Below the pieces are notes generated by a model. That model was not told the origin of the DNA. It made no database searches and saw only the letters and a list, made by a program, of their open reading frames with translations. From the NCBI GenBank assembly GCA_015183035.1, contig JACZZP010000006.1, positions 372,001 to 436,000 of the forward strand: a DNA stretch of 64,000 nt. The letters run 5' to 3'. Origin of the DNA: Meloidogyne chitwoodi. Taxonomy: Eukaryota > Nematoda > Chromadorea > Rhabditida > Meloidogynidae. This document shows positions 36,138-49,700 of this stretch, in pieces (the stretch's first letter is position 1; each line of letters starts with the position of its first letter). Made by a program: the position numbers and the translations under genes.

Positions 36138-39100
36138 ATTAAAATAAATTATACAATAATTCTGATTTTTAATTAAAAATTAAATTAAAAAGACAAAACA
36201 TTTTCTTTCTCTTTTATTTTTGTTGCAAAGATAAAAATTGTTTTTTAATCCAAAAAGAAAGAAAAATGAACATAAGAGATATATTAAATTAGATAAATAT
36301 GTCTTTTATTTAAAAAAAGCAAAAAATGAACCGGAACAAATAGAACGTTTTTTTTTTTTAGTTTTTTAGCGCAACTTCATTCCTCATCAAAACTGACAAA
36401 CACACAAAAATGGAAAATATACTAAAACAATTATTTAATTTTTAACTGGATTTTAAATATTTTGTGAGAAAAGAAACACTGGAGAAGAAAAAAGATTAAT
36501 GATGAAATTGAAGACTAAAATAAAAATTGAAGATAAAAATTAAAAAGAAGAGAGATTAAATAGAAGGATTGAAAAAAATATTATTTTTGATTTTAATAGT
36601 AAAAGACAAATTTTGAACGTTTAAAAATAGAAAATTAAAAAAAAAACTTTTTTGGGTAATGTCACGCCGAAATTTATAAAATGATTTTAAGTGTATATAG
36701 AACTATGAAAATTTGCAGAATTGTCCCTAATAGTGTAATCTAGATTCTCATATAATTTCAGAATTTTTGGTTAATTGGTAACAATGTTATGGCAAAATGT
36801 TTGCATTGGAACGCTATGTTTGGAATCAATTGGGAGAGTTTTTTGACCATAACATAAAAAATACTTAACAAAAAAATTTAAAATTTTTAGAGGGGCTAGA
36901 TTCCACGATTATGAACATCTATACAAAAATTGAGAATTCTATGTCCATTTTTGACAATTGTACAAGGCAAGCCGCAATGTTACTTTAAAATTTCAAAACA
37001 AATAAGTTAAGCAAAAAAATTGTTTTTTCTTTATTAAAAAATATTTGAAAAAGAAAAAAAGAGAATCAAGAAAAATAAAAAAATATAAAAAGCAAAATAT
37101 AAAATGAAAACAAACATCCGCTCTTGCAACGTTTAATGACCAATCTCTTCTCTCTTAATAAAACAACTTTCTTTTCTTTTCGTTCATTTAATATTAAACT
37201 TGTATTACGCGATAAATACGCAATAAATAAATATAAATATAAAAAAATCAACGTCATCATTAAATGTCCAATTTATTTTTTTCTTTTTATTTTCCAATTT
37301 TTCCCCGCAATAACCCCCGTTTCCCTCAGTTTTTTTCTCTTACATTTCCCCGCTTTTCTTTCCCCTATACACTTATTTTTGACAAAAAATAAAAAAATCA
37401 TTCTGATGACATTTTGTCTTTTTACCATTTTATAGTATGTGACATTTTGTCCAAGTGACATTTTGTCCAAAATTTATATAAATTTTTCTATTACAAAAAG
37501 TATACTATATATCCCTAAATTAGGATAAAAAATTATATTTATTTATTTAATATATTTATTTATATTAGCTAATATCGAGACGAACGATATGTGAACTTTT
37601 ATTGCGCGATAATGTGCTCAATTAAAAAATTTTTTTTTTGCATTTTTTGGAGATTTATCCTGTTTCCAAAAATGCGCGAGAGTTTTATGCCTTTAGGGCT
37701 TTGATTTTATTAAATAAAAATATTAAAAGAAAAAACAAGTCTCTCTAAATTATTTATTTTTGGCCTATAGGAATAAATAAAATATATAATTATTGCGCAA
37801 AAAATAAAAAATAGAGAAAACAATAAATAAAAATTAGAAGAATCCTAAACGTTAAATTAGCATGTCCTTTATGACGTAGTAATCCAAAAAAAGAAAATAT
37901 TAAAAAATACTAACAGAAAAGTTAAATTATTTTTTGTTTACTACAAGAAAATTTGTTTTTTTTGGTTATTTATAGAATAATATTTGTGAATTTAAACAAG
38001 CAAATATATAAATGTATTAAAATAACTTTTAGATTAAATTTAAAAAATTAAATTTAATTTAAAAAAATTAAATTAAATTAAAAAATTAAAATAAAAAAGT
38101 TTTTTTTTATTTTAATTTAAAAAAGAATTGCTACATATAATAATAAAAGGGTAAACAATTTTTAAGAAAAGGTAGAAGACTGAATTTTTTATCTTGCGGT
38201 GATTAAAATATAAATAAAATAAAAAAACAATTCCGCTAATTTGAATGATTATAAGAGAAGTGTAAAATAATTAAAAAATATTATTTAAAAGAAGAGATAA
38301 AAAAGAAAAGCAATTCCGGAAAATTATTTCCGGATTTTAAAGAAGAGAAGCAATCAAGCAGTAAATAAAAGAAAAGAAAGAGAGAGAAAAGAAATAAAAA
38401 AGAGAAAGAGAGAGAAAAAGAAATAAAAGAGAGAAAGAGAAAGAGAGAAATTGTTAAAAAAGGGTTTTTAATAAGCAATTAATTTAGTGTTAAAAGGAGA
38501 AAATTAAAAAAATATATTTTTGATATTTGCGGATTTTTTTTTAAATTTTTTTAAGTAAAAAAATTTAAAAAAATTCTAAAATATTTTATTTTTATTTTTA
38601 TGTATTTATAAGAAAAATAAATAAATTAGAAAATTAAAAATTTCGAAATCTTTTTTCAAAAATATTTAAATTTGAAACAATTTTTTTTATTTTTTATTAT
38701 TTTATTTAAATTAAAAAAATTGCATTTTTTACGCAAAAATTTTTTTTATATTTAAAAAATAAAATAAAAAATATAAATTTAAAATAACAGGTAAAAATTA
38801 GATCAAAAATTAAAAAAAAATAAAGGAATTTTAAATCAAAAAATAAAATAAATTAATTAATTTATGGGTCAATTTTTATCATTTTTTATTAAATGCACAG
38901 GTTTTTAACGGGATTTGATTTTATTTAGGTGAAATTAGGTGAAAGTTAAAAGTATATATTTAATTAAACCTGTTATTTTTTTAATTATTTTTTAACTGAT
39001 AAAATGATAAAAAAATAAATTAATTGTTAAGGAATGTTAAGAACTAATTAATTAATTTTTAAAAATTATTTTTTCAAAAAAAATAATTTTTTTGAATTTT

Positions 39101-40353
39101 TTGAAATTTTTTTCTTCCAATTTTTGTTTATTTTAATATAAAAATTTAAATTTTTAAATAAAAAAAATTTAAGGAAGAATTAATTAAAATAAATATTTAA
39201 AAAATTAAAAAAAAAATTTTTTTGGAAAAAATTTTTTTTCTTTTGGTCATTTTAATAAATAAAATTGTCCAAATATTTTATATAAAATATTTAAAAAATA
39301 AAAAAAATAAATTAAAAAAAAAATTAAAAAAAAAATAATAATAAATGGCTGTGTATTTTTACAAATAAATATGTAGTGGTTATTTAAAGAAGAAAATAAA
39401 TATTATTTAAAAAATTATAAAAGAAAAAAGTGATAAAATAAAGTTTTATAGTTTTTTTGGCGTTTTGTATTTTATTTTTTTAAATTTATTTATTTAATAA
39501 AAATAAATAAATTTAATAATATTTTTTATTAGTTTTTCGGCCAATGAAAAATATTTTTATTTTTTTAAATAAATAAATAAATTTATTTGTATAATTGTAC
39601 TAATTTTATTTAAAAATATTATTATTTATTTAAGCAAATATGTAAATATTATACAAATTGGACAAAAATGAACTGAAAAAATAAAAATTATTTTATCAAA
39701 AAAATTAAATTAAAAAAAATTTTTTATTTTTTTTTAATAAAATTTGAGGAAAGAAATTTTATTTATATTTTTTTTTATTTTAATTTTATATTGTAAGAAG
39801 AACAAATAAAAAATAATTTAAATAAAATTTAAAAAAAAATAATTTTATTTTTTAAAAATATTTTAATGATGCTAAAAATAAATTTAAAAAATAAACGAGG
39901 TGAACTTTAAAAAAAAAATTAAAAAAAAATTAAAAAAAGGCCGGATTAACCTCAAATATATGCGTAACAACCATTAAAAAAATCATTTCTATGCAATTTA
40001 TTTATTTTTCAATCTTCTTTTTTTTTGTACTAATACTTACCATTTAAATATTATTTTAAATAAAATAAAAAATAAATTACATAATTTTTATTTTAATTCC
40101 CCAGTCATTTGAGTATTTGTACGCTTGAGTCTCTCCTTTATTTTTATTTATCTGAGACTCAAATGACCTTTTTTAATAAATAAATTGATAAATTTATTTT
40201 TAAGCTTAGGGGAAGATAAATTTTGAATTTTTTTAAATTTGAGACTCAAGTGGTAGGTAAGTGGACATTAGAGTCTTGTGTATAAAAATATATTTTTATT
40301 TGTTTTTTTAATTTTAAATAATTTTAAATTTAATTTTAATAATTTTAATAAAT
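36138..40353. other. 4.2-kb AT-rich gene-poor region
   Basis: No gene supported. It contains a unique-looking block at 36650-36990 that resembles the AAAGTTATGGCAAAA repeats. GACATTTTGTCCAA occurs twice near 37440-37470. A purine tract lies at 38340-38455. Inverted short repeats based on GAGACTCAAATGACC occur at 40105-40235. Confidence 0.55.
38340..38455 (+). repeat. Polypurine (GA-rich) tract
   Basis: Over 100 bp almost purely purine on the plus strand, built of GAGAAAGAGAGAGAAAAGAA-like units separated by AATAAA. Capable in principle of triplex DNA. Confidence 0.8.
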
Positions 40354-40616
40354 TTATTTTATTTTATTAATTTTATTTTTAATTGTTTCACCGCAAAGTG
40401 TGTATCCTGATATCCTCAAATGTTTATTCATTTTGTGTCTACTTAGAGAAGATGAATGACAAAATTGTTTATGACATTGAGAGCAAATAAAAACTCCTTT
40501 TTCAATTAAAAAAATAAAAAAAAATTTTTTTTTTTATTTAAAAAAAAAATTAAATAAATACACAGACCTTTCAATTGTTGTAAAATAATATTAAAATTAT
40601 TATATATATAAAATAA
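40354..40616 (-). CDS. Partial C2H2 zinc-finger gene (3' exons)
   Basis: Two exons, 40616-40568 and 40496-40354, join in phase 1 and end in a stop. They encode a classical C2H2 finger: VFICSQCHKQF, then SLSRHKMNKHLR (C-x2-C ... H-x4-5-H), followed by a short basic tail ending in TIKNKINKIK. The junction runs LQQLK|GVFIC. No start exon is found upstream; instead repeat-rich, GC-rich DNA begins at 40640. So this is either a gene cut by repeat insertion or the 3' end of a gene whose upstream exons I cannot see. Confidence 0.5.
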
Positions 40617-40639
40617 CTTTGAAACTCGTGAAAAAAAAA

Positions 40640-41020
40640 CAAAAAAAATTAAGGCTCCTTTTAAATTAGCGGGAGAGGTCTGGAAGTTCGAAATGTTTCT
40701 GGAAACTTAATACTGCGCATCCGGGAAAATTATAGACTTTTTTGTGCGGGGGTTCCTTCCCGCCGAAACAGCCCCCGCTCCGGATCTATCTCGGGAACGG
40801 GGGCAGATAGCGGAAAACTTCTGCTTGGAGGGGGATGGCCCACGATTAGTTGATAATTTTGGAAAAAAATTTTTTTGAAAAATCTCAACTCTAAGGGACG
40901 ATGTGCTGAATCAACCCTTTTTAAATGCTGGCATTTTGTCCAAAGTTTCCCTTAGTGACCAACACTTGCAAATGCTATTAAGAGAATGGTTGGGTATAGG
41001 GAAAAATGTCCGGGAGGAAT
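40640..41020. other. GC-rich non-coding block
   Basis: Markedly GC-richer than its surroundings, with runs such as CCGCCGAAACAGCCCCCGCT and a potential CGGGGG/CCCCCG hairpin (40747-40800). No open frame or known RNA recognised. Confidence 0.5.
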
Positions 41021-41345
41021 AATGGGTAAACGGATACGGTGAATTTTTTGGGAAAGGTTATTTTGGTGCAGCGTTTGAGTGCGGTACTGAAATGGCCGAA
41101 TGCGATATAATTTTAAAATATGTGGATTTATTGTGAGAGTAATGGGTAATCGGCTGTGGGGAGTTCAATGGGAGAGGTTATTTTTGTGCGGAGGTTCAGT
41201 GCGGCACTGAAATGGCTGTTTGAATTACAAATAAAAATAAGTCGGAATTATCCGGGGATAATGGGTAATCGGCTATGTGGAATTCATTGAGCAAGGTCAT
41301 TTTGGTGCCGAACTTGAGTACAGCACTGAAATGGCCGATTGAATA
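41021..41345. repeat. ~120-bp tandem repeat, three copies
   Basis: Copies start at 41021, 41141 and 41260 with AATGGGTAA(A/T)CGG, and continue with GGTTATTTTGGTGC-like and GCACTGAAATGG blocks (periods 120 and 119 bp). Downstream, 41346-42250 contains further low-complexity repeats and AAGTTATG-type blocks. The long minus-strand open frame there (41347-41811) shows no protein-like features I trust. Confidence 0.8.
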
Positions 41346-42288
41346 TTTAAATTGCTTTTTTGAGTGCGAAAATTAAGTCAGGAGTTTTGAGTGCAGTTGA
41401 TGCATTTGTAGCCACAAGTGTAGGGTACAAAAAGTTTGGGAGACACTTTAGTCTGGGATGAGTGATTGGGGTGATTTGAGTCAAAAAGTGGTGGTCACAT
41501 GAGTCAATTTTTGAAATCGGAGAGCAAAACCCGATTTTACTAGCCCATGTTGTAAAGCATGTTCTGAAGGTCCGAAAAACATAAGAATTGTTGTGGGTCC
41601 ATTTGAGTCTCAGTGAGTTAGAGTCCGAAAAGTGATTCGGACTCTTACGGTTTTTTGGCCGTAACTTTTGCGAAAAATTTTTAAAAAATTTTCTGACTCC
41701 GGATTCGTTTTCAGGGAGTGTTTTTACCCTATATAAGACATTTTTACGAAAAAAAATTTTCAAAATTTTCCATAGGGGTACCCCTTTAGGAATATTTTCC
41801 AAAATTTTCACTCGACCTTAACTTTACGAGTTTTGGTCGGATTGAAATGAAACAAATGTTTTTAAATAAAGAAACAAATTAGCTATTTTATGAATGAAAA
41901 ATTTTTTAAAAATGTTACATTTATGGGTACTTAGGGTCAAAAATCTGAAAATTCGAAAATTTTCGGTTTTTCGAAAAATTTTAGATATTTTTGCCATAGG
42001 TCTGGATTGAAAGTATTTTTATTAAATCAGGCATATTTTTTAAAACATAATGACATTTTAAAATGTCAAAAAAGGTTATTTTTGAAAAAGTTATGATTTT
42101 TTAAAAATTTGGTCATAGAATGTCTTTAAAATTTTGAGGCAAAAATGGCTAAACACAAAAATTAAATAAGTAGGTCAAATGGTACCATTAGAAAGCTCTT
42201 GACAAGCTGAGTTCAAAAATATTTTTTGAAAAAATTTTGGGTCAACTTTGACCAAGTTACGGTGGGTCAAAGTTTGAGGTTGAGGTGG

Positions 42289-42690
42289 GGCGTTTGAGGG
42301 CCGAAGGCCCTCAAACGCCGGAGGGGTACACCACCACTTTTGCACCCACCACGACTTTAAACCCACCACACCTTTCCAAACTTTAGCGGGGCGTTTGAGG
42401 GCCGAAGGCCCTCAAACCCCGGAGGGTTGCACCACCACTTTTGTTTCCACCACCACTTTTAACCCACCACAAAATTTCCAAACTTTAGCGGGGCGTTTGA
42501 GGGCCGAAGGCCCTCAAACGCCGCAGGGTTGCACCACCACTTTTGCCTCCACCACCACTTTTGCCTCCACCACCACTTTTAACCCGCCACACCTTTCCAA
42601 ACTTTAGCGGGGCGTTTGAGGGCCGAAGGCCCTCAAACGCCGCAGGGTTGCACCACCACTTTTGCCTCCACATGACTTTTATCATCCACA
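42289..42690. repeat. Tandem array of perfect GC-rich hairpins
   Basis: Four units, with palindromes at 42289-42319, 42390-42420, 42492-42522 and 42611-42641. Each is a 14-bp stem (GGCGTTTGAGGGCC) with a GAA loop and its exact complement; the second has one substitution in the 3' arm. Spacing is 101, 102 and 119 bp. The last interval is longer by one extra ~18-bp CCACCACTTTTGCCT block. Spacers carry CCACCACTTTTG motifs and TTTCCAAACTTTAGCGGGGC immediately before each stem. A related small hairpin (AAAGCC-GCA-GGCTTT) follows at 42755-42769. Confidence 0.95.
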
Positions 42691-42699
42691 ACTTCACAC

Positions 42700-43390
42700 C
42701 GCTCATGACGCACATATTCCGAGCAAAAATCCCTGCTAGGACCCTTTCAAAGCCGCAGGCTTTCAACGCCCAAAATATTTTCAATTCTCCCAGCGCTTCT
42801 CCCTAAAGTATTTTTTAATGTTCCCCATGTTATTAATTTTCCCCATAATTTTATACACTGATCTGAGCATACCTACGCTGGTTATTATTAATATATTTTT
42901 ATTTTTAAATAAATTATCTTTCATCTCCTAACAAATAAGCTCTTTTCTTCTTCTTTTCTTCTTTTTCTTCCTAAGCATACTATAAAAGGTAAAAGGAAGA
43001 AAAAGAAGTAAATAAGCTTACAAAATAATAGCTAAATAATTTTATTTAAATTAAAAATATTATTTTGTGTGGTATTACAAAATATAAAAAAATAAGAAGA
43101 AAATGAACGGAAGAAGAAAAATAAATTATTTAATATCCATTTTTGACCTGATTTTGGTTAAAAAAAGTTTTAAATTATTTAAGTAAAATGTGTGAATGCT
43201 AAAATATATTTAACAAAAAAATAAAGTAAAAATGAGCTAATTTATTTAAAAAAAAAAATAATTTTTTAAAGTTAAATTATTTTATTAGATTAATTAAAAT
43301 TAAAAAAAAATATTAAAAATTAAAAAAAAATATTAAAAATAAATAAAATAAAATTTAAAAAAAATAAAAATATATTATGGTACGAGTTAA
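42700..43390. other. Upstream flank of vitellogenin, AT-rich
   Basis: After the small hairpin at about 42750-42770, the sequence returns to AT-rich DNA with no gene. Confidence 0.5.
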
Positions 43391-43638
43391 ATTGACACAT
43401 TATTTTTTGATAAAACTGTCAATTTTAAAAATGATAACAAATTTATGCATTTCCAAATTAAATAAAAAATAAAATATTATAATTAATTAATTCTTTATCT
43501 AAAAAATATTTTTTTCTATTGGCGCCATTTTTGAACATATGGACAAGTAAATTGACATTTATAGATAAATTAATTTAATTAAAAATGGGACAAAGTTCGA
43601 AAAAAAATAAAAAAAATAGTTTTAGAGGAGTATATAAG
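43391..43638 (+). promoter_or_regulatory. Vitellogenin promoter: three VPE1-like boxes and TATA
   Basis: The heptamer TGTCAAT, known as VPE1 in C. elegans vitellogenin promoters, occurs three times: inverted at 43391-43397, direct at 43417-43423 and inverted at 43551-43557. GATA-type sites (TTGATAAAA at 43408, ATGATAAC at 43431) lie nearby and could serve as ELT-2-like sites. A TATA box, GTATATAAG, is at 43630-43638, about 100 bp before the ATG. This architecture fits intestinal, female-specific expression, by analogy. Confidence 0.7.
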
Positions 43639-43736
43639 TTTAAATAATTTTGAACATTTATTCATTCATTTTCCAATATTAATTATTTCATTATAAAGCA
43701 TTCAAATCCTTCAAATAACCTTAAAAATAACAAAAA

Positions 43737-46700
43737 ATGAGGACTAATCTCCTTATTAAATTTATTTTTCTTCTGAGCTTTTTAAGCTTTTCTTTGGAAT
43801 TCCTAGATGCTTTTAGACTTGAAAATTCCCATATAACAAGCAAACAATCAAAAAAACATTTTAAAAATTTTTTCTATCGAGAATATGACACAGAAAGTGA
43901 ACAAATGAGAACAACAATGTTTCAGGAAGGAAAAGAATATATTTACAGTTATAATGCTCAAGTTGAAAATGGAATGTTAAGTTTAGTTGATTCGAATGAA
44001 ATTAACGAAGAAAGTAAACAACAAGCAATTACACGAATTAAATCAGAAATTAAAATGTATTTTTCAAGTGAAACACAAGGACAACTTTGTATGACAAACT
44101 TAAAGTTTGGTCAATTGAATGATGTAAAACAGGGAGAGAAAAATGAATGTTTTGATGCAATGGAAATGTTTGAGCCTGTTAGTTTGAATAAATTAAAACG
44201 GATAAATTAAAAGAAAACCAGAAAAAACAGAAAACAAACAAAACAGAACAGAAAACAAACAAAACAGAAAATAAACAAAACAGAACAAAACTAAAAACAT
44301 ACAAATCTGTAATTAAATAACAGAATTAATTGTTTAAAAAAACAAAAACCAGAAAAATAAAATTTTTCTCTCTTATTTTTAGAAGCAAATCTCCCAAGAG
44401 GTTCGTCAGACACTTGAACATTGCTGCAAATTTGATTATGTTGACGGGATAGTTGTTCGTGTTCATTTTCATAATGAAGACGTTTCCTGGTCTAAAAATA
44501 TTAAAAGGGGAGTTTTAAATATGCTTCAAATGAATTTGATGCAAAACAATGTTCGACAGGAAAGAGAAGAAATGAACGGCCGACAAAACGTCATTGGACA
44601 AAATGTTGATAGTTTAGCTTATGGATTTACACTTCCTGAAACTACAGTTGAAGGAGAATGCCAAACTAGTTATACAATAAATAGAGCAAGTAGCTCCAAA
44701 CAATGGCGAGAAAATCCACAACAACGAATGCCTCGTTCTTTTAATGTTACAAAATCAATAAATTTCAAAAAATGTTCAAAAATCGTTGATTTAACAAATG
44801 GATATCAGACAGAACAACCTCAACCAAAATGTAGTCAATGCCCTTTAAATGAAAATTTAAAAGGAAGAAATGAAGAAGAAGAAGAACAAGATGGAACATC
44901 GGAGAACGCTTGTGCAGAGTGTGATTTAAGGGAATTAAATCAACAAACTGTGAGTAAAATTAAATTATTAAATTAATTTATTATCTTTAATTAAATGGCA
45001 TTTTAAATTCTTTAAAAAAATAGAAAAAAATTAATTTTCTAAGAAATTTCATAATGGTAATTTTTCAAAATGTCCAATAGAATTTCAATTTCTGGAAAAA
45101 TAAAAAAAATTTTTTTTTATTTTATTTTTTAGTTGGATCGTCAAACAATAATGCGTGCAATGATAAAATGTGGAACAGAACAACAAGAACAACAAAATAA
45201 TAATAATTGTCAATTAGAAAATTCACAAATTATTTCAAATTATATTTATAAAAATACAAACTTAGAAAGTGAAAGGCCTCCTGGTTCTTCTTTAAGAACA
45301 AAAACTTGCGCGAAGCTTTCATTGGTTTCTGTTTTAGCTGTTCAACAACAAATGCCTCCTCTAACACAAACAGAAAGGGAGGAATCTTTGCTCTTTTCTA
45401 ATGAATGGGGAATGACTGCCAGACGTTTTTATATGGTAAGAATATTTTTATAAAAATAATTAATGATGTTAACTCTCGTTATAAGAACACCCTGATATAG
45501 TGACGGGAGCTGTTAACTTAGTGTGTCCTTATAATTGGAGTAAACATTAATTGACTTTAATTATTTAAAAATTATTATATAGTTTGGAGACGAAGAATTT
45601 CAAACTGAAAACAGTTCGCCATACAAAGTGCCAAAAGTTGAACAAGCAACTTTTGCCCTTCAAAGTATTGTCAAAGGAACAAAAGATCACCATCATGGAA
45701 TAAAAACTAAAAATACAGTCCAATTAAATAGATTAGTAGATAAACTAAGAATGTGTAGATATGAAGATTTAAAACAAATTGAACAGAACGCCAACAATGA
45801 AGAAAATCAAAAAACTGCAATGGATATTCTCGTAGATTCTTTGGCAACATGTGGGACAAGAAATTGTGTTAAACTTTTGGTTGAGAAAATTTCAAATGAG
45901 GTAAACTAAGATAAAAATAAAATAAATTAAACTTGTTTTACTCAAAAGTTCAGAATTAGTTGATTTTTTAAATAATTCTGATTTTTTATTTGATAGAAAA
46001 TTCAATTTCCTACAAAATAAAGAAAAATCAGAATATTTGTTTTAATTAAAGAAAAAGTTAAAAAACACAAACTTGTTTGCTTGTTTAAGCGTTTTTTGTT
46101 TTTCGACCAGAATTTTTTCAGAATGTTTTTCAAACATTCTGAAACTGTGTTTTCTAGCTACTTTTCTAGTATTTAATGATGTTTTGCTTTAAATTTATTT
46201 TTTAAAATATAATTACCGTATTTAACTAAATGAAAGTCAATGAATTTTAATTTTTTCAGGAAATAAATGAAAATAAAGCTGTATTTGCCATTAATCAATT
46301 AAAAAATCTTCCAATACCTTCCAACTCTATTTTACAACAAGTCAAACAACTTTCTCAAAATGTCAATGTTCTAACCAAACCAATGGTCAGACAGACAGCA
46401 ATGCTAACTTTTGGTGCATTGGTTAATGAATTGTGCCGAAATGAGAGACGTAAAGAGATGGAAATATATCAGGATGTGTCAAAGCCTATTGAGGAGCAAT
46501 GCACTGATGATATGAAAGAAGAATACGGAAAGGTTACATTTTGTCAAAGTTTCATTTCGGTAAATAGGCAAAAAATGACGTTTTCGTCTGTTATTCAGTA
46601 AAACTAATATTTTACCTAATTTTCTATTAAAAAAATTAATATTAATTAATTAATTAATTACTTTTAAAATAATTAATTTAATATTTAGGTATTGTTAGAT

Positions 46701-49700
46701 CAATATAACCAGGCTACAACCCTCTATGACAAATTAATAGCTTTATCAGCATTGGGAAATGCTGGATTAGACACAACAACTAAAAATCTTTACCAAATAA
46801 TAACTAACAAAAATGAACATTATTTAATTCGAGTAAAGGCGATTGATGCCCTTCGCCGTCTGTTCACTTTAAAGCCACGAACTATTCAACAAATTATTCT
46901 CCCAATATTTTTAAATAATTTGGAGGATGCTACTGTCAGATCTGTTGGATTATCCACTCTTTTAAGAACACAGCCAGAACCTTCAGTTATTGACCAAATT
47001 GTTTATTCGATGAGACAAGAGCCAAATAAGCTTGTTAGGGATTATACTTATCAAACAATGAAAATGGTGGCTGAATCAAAAAACCCTGCAGATCAACAGA
47101 TGTAAGAGGGGAAGAGAGAAATTTAAATAAAAAATTAAATTAAATTAAAAAAAATATTTTTTTTTAAAGGGCCAAACACGTCAAAAACGCAATGAAATCT
47201 GCCCATCTTAACAACCAAGAATTTAAACATTTCAAAATGTGGCAAATGCCAGTTTACTGCCCAATACATCAAGAAGGAGTTTTCTTCACTTTGGCTGCAC
47301 AAAATTCCCAACGTGGATGGCTTCCAAGCCCTTCCTTCCTTAAAATGGACTCTTACTTTAAAGAACAATCAAATCTTGATTCACTAGCATTTTATGTAAT
47401 GCAAGGTAATGAGGCTTATAGACACTGGAGTGCTCTAAGTTACAATATGAGTACAACAACACAAAATGGACAAAATAATGATAACAGGTAATTTTAATTT
47501 AACTAAAACAATGGATTGGTCTTAGTTGACTTTCATTATAAGAACACCTGGATATAAGGAACATCGAATATAAGAATACCCATGGCCCTTTGGTTTTCCG
47601 TATAATGAGAGTCAATCATTGAATATTTTTATTTTCAAAATAACAAAAAATTTCAAAATGTCAAATTCCAAAATGTCAAAAATTTCAAAAATTCAATATA
47701 ATATTTATTTTTTATTTACAGAAAAATGCTCAATCAAATAAATCAAGGACTCGGAATCAAATCTCGTTCTCATTCAATGATGAATTATGAGGAGGATACA
47801 ACAGAAAATTCAGAACAAAAACAACAAATGCTTTCATCTTCATATAAAAATAATAATTTAAAACTTCTCTGTGTTAGAATGGGAGATGTTGATCATTCAT
47901 GTTATGGTCTAAAACAAAATATTTACTACCATAAAATGTCTTCAAATAATAAAAAAGAAGAAGAAAATATTCCAACTACTCCCCCAATGTTGGAAGAAAT
48001 GTTTGAATCAATGCAACGTGGAGAAATGCCAAATTTAAACCGTTTGATGGTTTCTGCCTTTGGACAACAACTCCAACAAAATGTTCAACAAAGCAACACT
48101 TTTGCTGCTATTTTCAATGAAAAGGAAGCTTTAATTCCAACCTCTATTGGTCTTCCTATTAGAATTGTATCTTCTGTTCCAATGATTGCAAATGTTGAAG
48201 GAACTGTTAAAATACAAAATAGAAATAAAAATGAGGATTCTACTAAAGTAGAAATTAATGGAAGAATTATGGCTGGTGTTTCACATGTTCAAAGAATTGT
48301 TAGTTTATTTTTTGGAATAAAATATATTTTTATTTTAATTTAGGGTTCTTGGACACCCTTCCTCATTACTGGTGCAAGTTCCGTTCGCACTGTTGAGGTT
48401 AACCTTCCAGTACAGGCTGAACTCAGTGCCAGCACCGAAACGTCTTCTTCTAGACAATCCCTCTCTGTTAAAGTAAAAATGCCTAGAGAAGAAACACGCC
48501 TTTTTGGTGCTCATTCTCATCAATATACCTACAAAGCTAGTGTTGACACAACTACAAATTCTCCAGATGATAGTGAATACCGTACCATCCGTCATCCAAG
48601 ACTTGATAGATTTGAGTATCAATTGAACAAAGTAATTGGTTCTAAAAATGTTGGTGTTCCCGTACATGTTTATGGTGAGTAAATAAAATTAAAAATCAAA
48701 TAATTGAATAATTACCGTATTTTTCTAATAAAACGCCTAAGGGCATTTTTAAAATCATTTTTATTTAGCTCATTATCATTGGCCTTCTGCTGCCTCCAAT
48801 ATCGTTCAAATTCTAAAAATGCTCTCTTCGACAGAAAATTCTATTCATTTCACTTATAAGCCTGGACAAGATACTGCTAAGGAAGTTGAGCTCAACATGA
48901 ACACAGAAAACTTTGTTCCAGTAAAAGAATTTCAGTCAAAAATGGATAACTTTTTTGAGAGAAGTAGTGCTTCTAGTGAAGAAGGATCTTATGTTAGTAA
49001 TATTTTTAAAATTAAAAATAGTTCTAATATTTCATAATGTCAAAAATTCAAAATGTCAAAAACATACTAATTTATTTAAAACAGGAAATTCCACAATATC
49101 AACAACAATATTATTCTGATCAACAACAAAAAATGCAACAATTTCTTTCAAAACACCAAAAAACACAAAAACATCAAAAACATTACAAACACAGTCTACA
49201 ACTTGATGCAAAAACAATTGGTGGTCTAAAACAATTTAAATGTTCTACTCAATTACAACTTCAATGCAACAACAAAATTGAAGTTTGTCAAGTAAAAATG
49301 GATGCACAAAGAAGTAAAATGAATGAAGAACAGGAAAAATGGACAATGAAGGGAATTGTTGAGATGATTATGCCTACAACAAATGTAAATTCTGTTAAAG
49401 ATAATTCTAATGGAATGAATCAATTTATTTGTTTTGCAAAATGGAATTGGGGAACAAATAATCCAAAACAACAAATTAATTTACGTATGATTGGGGAACA
49501 AAATCCTCAACTTTCTAGTGGATGGTATAGATTACGTAAAGAATCAACATTTAACCCCCTTCAAATGGAAGGAGAGAATATGCAAATGGAAGAAAGACAA
49601 GAAAGAGAACAACAAAGGGAAGATATGCAAGAAGAAGAAGAAAATCAGAATTCTCCCCAAACTAATCGACTTCAACGCAGAACATCATTTATTAATTTAT

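Noticed and set aside
41347..41811. 154-codon open frame on the minus strand
   Set aside because: Lies in repeat-rich DNA, has no domain-like pattern and shares AAGTTA(T/C)GGCCAAAA-type repeat blocks with non-coding sites.
42395..42806. Open frames on both strands across the hairpin array (70, 87 and 99 codons)
   Set aside because: They result from the GC-rich tandem palindromes lacking stop triplets; both strands are open at once and the sequence is repetitive.
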